Position numbers and translations under genes: made by a program. A stretch of 64,000 bases of DNA, from contig NC_134141.1 in the NCBI RefSeq assembly GCF_033958435.1, positions 98,931,001 through 98,995,000 on the forward strand, read 5' to 3'. The notes under the pieces were generated by a model, which saw only the letters and a list, made by a program, of their open reading frames with translations, searched no databases and was not told where the DNA came from. The stretch is from Carettochelys insculpta. Its lineage: Eukaryota > Chordata > Testudines > Carettochelyidae. Shown here in pieces: positions 60,583-64,000 of the stretch. Each line of letters starts with the position of its first letter. Positions within the stretch are counted from its first letter, which is position 1.

Positions 60583-60960
60583 GACCATCAGAATGACCAC
60601 ATTGGATCAGATCAATCGTTCATCTAACTCAATATCCCATCTTCTGAGAGTGGCCTGAGTCAGATGTTTCAGAGGGTATAAACTGAATAGGACAGTTATC
60701 AAGTGGTCCACCCCAAGTATCTAGTTCCAGATTCTAGCAGTTGGAAACATAGGGACACCCAGAGCACAGGGCTGCCTTGTTGAACATCTTGTGTAATACC
60801 TATTGATGGACCTATCCACCATGAACATGTCTACTTCTCTTTTTGAACACAGCTACACTTTTGGTCTTCAACACATCCACTGGCAATGAGTTCCACAGAT
60901 TGACTGTACATTGTGCAAAGAAATGCTTCCTTATTTTGTTTTAAACCCACTGACTGTCTC
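60583..60960 (-). mobile_element. CR1-type LINE fragment, antisense (probable)
   Basis: The series GACCACATTGGATCAGATCA, CAGAGGGTATAAACTGAATA, GGGACACCCAGAGCA, TTGATGGACCTATCC, GGCAATGAGTTCCACAGATT and TTCCTTATTTTGTTTTAAAC follows a repeat I recall as a reptile CR1 segment. The subfamily cannot be fixed by eye. Confidence 0.55.
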
Positions 60961-62329
60961 AAAAGCATGACTAAGGAGCACTTGAAAGAGAAGGCTGTTC
61001 AAGATCCAGGTTTGTACAGAGACCTGATTTTGGCCCTTACCTCAGAAATCCTTATTCTGATGACTAACACAACATTTAGTCACATACACCTTTATAACAA
61101 ATAGCCCAATCCAATGGGAATAAACTATATGTATTTGTAGCCCCACCAGCATCAGTGGAGGCATTCACATGAATATGTAAGACAAAATCCTTCATATATT
61201 TATTTTTCTATTGCACATCTGTGCTACAAATGTATTTTTTCCAAAAAGCCAAAAACCAAAGCACAATGCTATCATTAGCATTTCTCTCCAGCTTTAGCTG
61301 AGGGTATTTTTAAACTCTGTCTGGTTTCGGAAACAAAATTTATAAAGCTGCTTAAAATTGTACTTAAGACAAACCCAATTTGTTCTGACAATTAACGAAA
61401 GTGGTTTTTCAGAAAAGAAAATGATCACTGGAAATGACTCAGAGACAGTCAAAATACTGTTGAAAATGGAATTTTTAGGCTTAAAATATACCACAAAGAT
61501 GAAGTATAATTTCATGAATTCTTTAATGTCATCTTCATTCAAGCTATGGTGACATTAATAAAAAAATTGGAAAAACAGTAGGGATGGGCTAGGTACTGTA
61601 AAGGAGGTCAAGGACATAGTAAACAAACTATAACATCTCTCTTTAGGTGTTACCACGAAGGGTGACCATGTAGCTAAATAAAGTATATGTAATGATATTC
61701 TGTGATTGCATTGAGAATTGAGATGGAGCTGTCATTTATTCTAGACAGAGTTATATGCAGTAACTGAGTGGGGTTTATTGGTACTTACTTTTTTTTCAGA
61801 TTTTCTTTGTATTTTTTTAAATGGAGTCAAATAAACAACTAATCTGCCAACATCAACAACATTTTAAGAAAACGTCCATAATGGGATGAGTATATTATTT
61901 CCACCTACTGTAAATATTTATCTTTTATTATGATCTCAGGGTTCCACTATTATTTTTCAGAAAGTTTTTGGATCACTAGATAAACATTTTGATGTAACTA
62001 TATTCAGAAACTGACAGGGAGGACAGAGTGCTTGTGTCCACAAACTGCACATGATATTGTAGCTAGATCTTTCACTGGTTAATTGCAGGCTTTCGTAAAG
62101 AAATTCCTTTTTATTAGAAACTGTCATTAATAGAGTTACTCTGTTCAGACAAAAGAATGTGCTGAACTAACATTAAGGTTATGAAACTAACTTTAAATCA
62201 TGGTAATTATTAGCTGAATATTGAAACAATAGCTCCTTTGCGTTGCTTAGTCATTGCCAGATTGCTGAAGTTATTCATTTGCCTGTACTTTTAAAGGTGT
62301 CCTCCTCCTCTGTCTATTTCAGTTTTTAC
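60961..62329. other. Non-coding, nothing recognised
   Basis: AT-rich sequence with no gene, RNA or intact repeat recognised. Confidence 0.5.
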
Positions 62330-62545
62330 TAGTGTGATAACACCTAGAGGCCTCCAGAGAGATCAGGACCTAGTATGCTTGGTGCTATCTGGACATATAA
62401 TAAAAAGCAGCTCCTACGCCAAGCGGCTTTCATAAAAGACAGACAAAGGTGGTAGTGGAAAAGGATGCACAGATAGAAATAATTTCTTCAATGTCACATA
62501 CTGCATCAGATGAAAAGCTAGGAACAGAATCCGTGTCTACTAATA
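62330..62545. repeat. Ancient amniote interspersed repeat
   Basis: ACACCTAGAGGCCTCCAGAG, AGATCAGGACCTAGTATGCT, TGGTGCTATCTGGAC and AGACAGACAAAGG are diverged forms of a common sauropsid repeat also seen near 16790-16850 and 29935-29990. Confidence 0.4.
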
Positions 62546-62571
62546 AACAATGCAGCGCATTATCTGCTACA

Positions 62572-62900
62572 CAGTGGTTCCCAACCTGGGGTTCAAGAGC
62601 ATATTGCATAGGGTCTGCGGAAAAAAAAAGATAAATAAAAATGATAATAGAAAATAAGTTTTAAATAAATTACAAAGTTACAATCAATTATTATTTTAAA
62701 TCAAATATCTTCCAATAATTATTAATTGCAATCCAAAAGTCAATGTTGTGATTTCCTTTCCTATTTAATAAAGTGTACATAGTGGCTAAAATTGGCTTTG
62801 ATAGGGATCCACCAACAGACTGAAGGGTGGGGCTGGGAGTCTGTGAATTATTTGGGAGATTTTTGGGGGTCCGCACTTGAGAAAAGGTTGGAAATCACTG
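62572..62900. mobile_element. hAT-like MITE
   Basis: The left terminus CAGTGGTTCCCAACCTGGGG is paired with the inverted right terminus CAGTGATTTCCAACCTTTTC. CAGTGGTTCTCAACC-type ends are typical of hAT (Charlie/MER5-like) elements. It is AT-rich inside with no transposase. An 8-bp duplication could not be aligned confidently. Confidence 0.65.
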
Positions 62901-64000
62901 CACTAGACTGTACTACTCTATTCAGCTTGCTGAGCTTGCACGTTTGGTCTGTATTTTTACTCTTTCATAGCCATTCTGATCTACTGGATAAATACATACT
63001 TGGGTATGCAGGCTAATTTTCAAAATGCATGCATTTCATGCACAGACATGGTTTAAGAGAAGGTCAAAATGACTCTGAATGAGCAATTACAGCAAATCAT
63101 ACACTATGACTCCCTCCTACTGACTGACTTGGTCAAAATGCAGCTCAGTGGCTGTTGGCTCATGGAAACTTCCATTCCCAAAGAAGGCCACTGTGTTCTA
63201 AAAGGGATAAGCAATATGGCAGAGTTGGTTCTGTCAAATTTTGTCTGACAACAGGGAAACTAGGCAAGACTAAGCAGCCAATTGAAGAATATCCAGCAGT
63301 TTTAATATGACATGAGTTTTCAAAATATCACCTTTTCCCCGAACCCTAAAGAGCTACAGGGTGTCTTTAGGAAAACAGAATAAAATAAAATAAAATTAAA
63401 TATCTTACAGCCACGTGTCTTGCCTTATTGGTTATATTTTCTCTATTGCTTTTCTCTCCTTTACCCTATTTCTTTGTCTGATGTGTTCAGAGCCAGACTA
63501 TATACTAAGTGTAATACACATAGGGCTTAGAGCTATAGGATCATATTACTATATGACCCCTGGAATACAGTACTCTCTATCTTCTGAAGTAGATGTGTCT
63601 GTAATGATGTGGAGCAGAGGGTTTTGTTTGGGAGAGGCACTAATACTCTAGAAGAAGGTTTTGTGGAATTTCTGCTGGTTACACCTTGTTTTCTCCAGCA
63701 GAGGAACTGGTGGCGGCAGGGTCGGAGGGGAAGGGCAGGGAGAAGGGCTGTTGCTACCATTGCAACACACAGAGCCCTCCAACACCTTTGAGTACATAAA
63801 GTTCTCTGCTCAGGACTCCAGGATGAGGAAATGGGAGGCCCCAGCCTGCTGGAAGAAGAGATGTGGGCTCCCCTCAACAACTGACTGATTTTTTTTTAGT
63901 TAAAGGCCCTTATCACCAACACCCTCAAGCAGAAATGGCCCTGGTGGGGGAAGGGAGAGATTTAAAGGTCTCTATATTGGAACTGTCTGGATTGTTTCTA
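62901..64000. other. Non-coding, nothing recognised
   Basis: AT-rich up to 63600, then a GC-richer patch (63650-63960) with overlapping short frames on both strands and no family match. Confidence 0.45.

Noticed and set aside
1..64000. Copy of the LF-SINE-derived ISL1 distal enhancer
   Set aside because: The described human enhancer lies about half a megabase from ISL1; nothing in this window was recognised as LF-SINE, although I could not run a search.
1..64000. tRNA, rRNA, CRISPR arrays or bacterial-type operons
   Set aside because: No cloverleaf gene, rRNA segment or regularly spaced direct repeat array was found. Introns, CpG islands and LINE/SINE content show vertebrate nuclear DNA.

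Overview
The window is a vertebrate nuclear gene desert holding one recognisable protein-coding gene: ISL1 (Islet-1, a LIM-homeodomain transcription factor). The gene lies on the minus strand in six coding exons between 39931 and 50054. Every intron is GT-AG, the reading phase runs through all junctions, and the spliced product is 349 residues, the length I recall for mammalian ISL1. The repeats (CR1 LINE copies in both orientations, PIF/Harbinger-like MITEs with GTCTACAC-type ends, MIR/CORE-SINE pieces, Penelope-like fold-backs, Tigger-like and hAT-like MITEs) point to a non-avian sauropsid, most likely a turtle. That placement rests on remembered repeat families, not on a search.

Layout. 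1-33.6 kb (3' of ISL1) is non-coding: AT-rich single-copy DNA with many interspersed repeats. It includes a Tigger-like MITE (1353-2028), a CpG-dense Harbinger-type MITE (10001-10680), a longer Harbinger-type element that still encodes a decayed Myb/SANT-like domain (11619-13212), a CR1 copy split by a second Tigger-like MITE (18523-19751), two minisatellites (23.8 and 25.6-26.1 kb), a 143-bp tandem duplication (30.26-30.53 kb) and a fold-back retroelement with an 11-bp target-site duplication (31979-32136). 33.6-35.1 kb is a CpG-island-like block without a recognisable gene that contains a GC-shifted repeat remnant. 35895-36092 is a second fold-back insertion, with a 13-bp target-site duplication and 80-bp arms that differ at one position. 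36.1-39.9 kb is AT-rich, repeat-poor DNA and the ISL1 3' UTR. 39.9-50.05 kb is the ISL1 coding region. 50.05-50.7 kb is its 5' UTR and CpG-island promoter, with paired CCAAT boxes and CRE-like sites. 50.7-64 kb is upstream desert with few repeats near the gene and one good candidate regulatory motif cluster (PBX/PREP decamer plus E-box at 56678-56690), followed by CR1, MIR-like and hAT-like repeats.

Functional reading. Only ISL1 is a host protein gene here. The protein joins two LIM zinc-binding domains, which bind LDB-type cofactors, to a homeodomain that binds TAAT-type DNA. The flanking DNA is expected to carry distant enhancers, as at the human locus, but sequence inspection alone cannot prove which blocks act. 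I found no undescribed multi-gene system. The most notable non-gene signals are the fold-back retroelements with precise target-site duplications and hammerhead-like core remnants, and the in-frame alternative acceptor in ISL1 exon 5.
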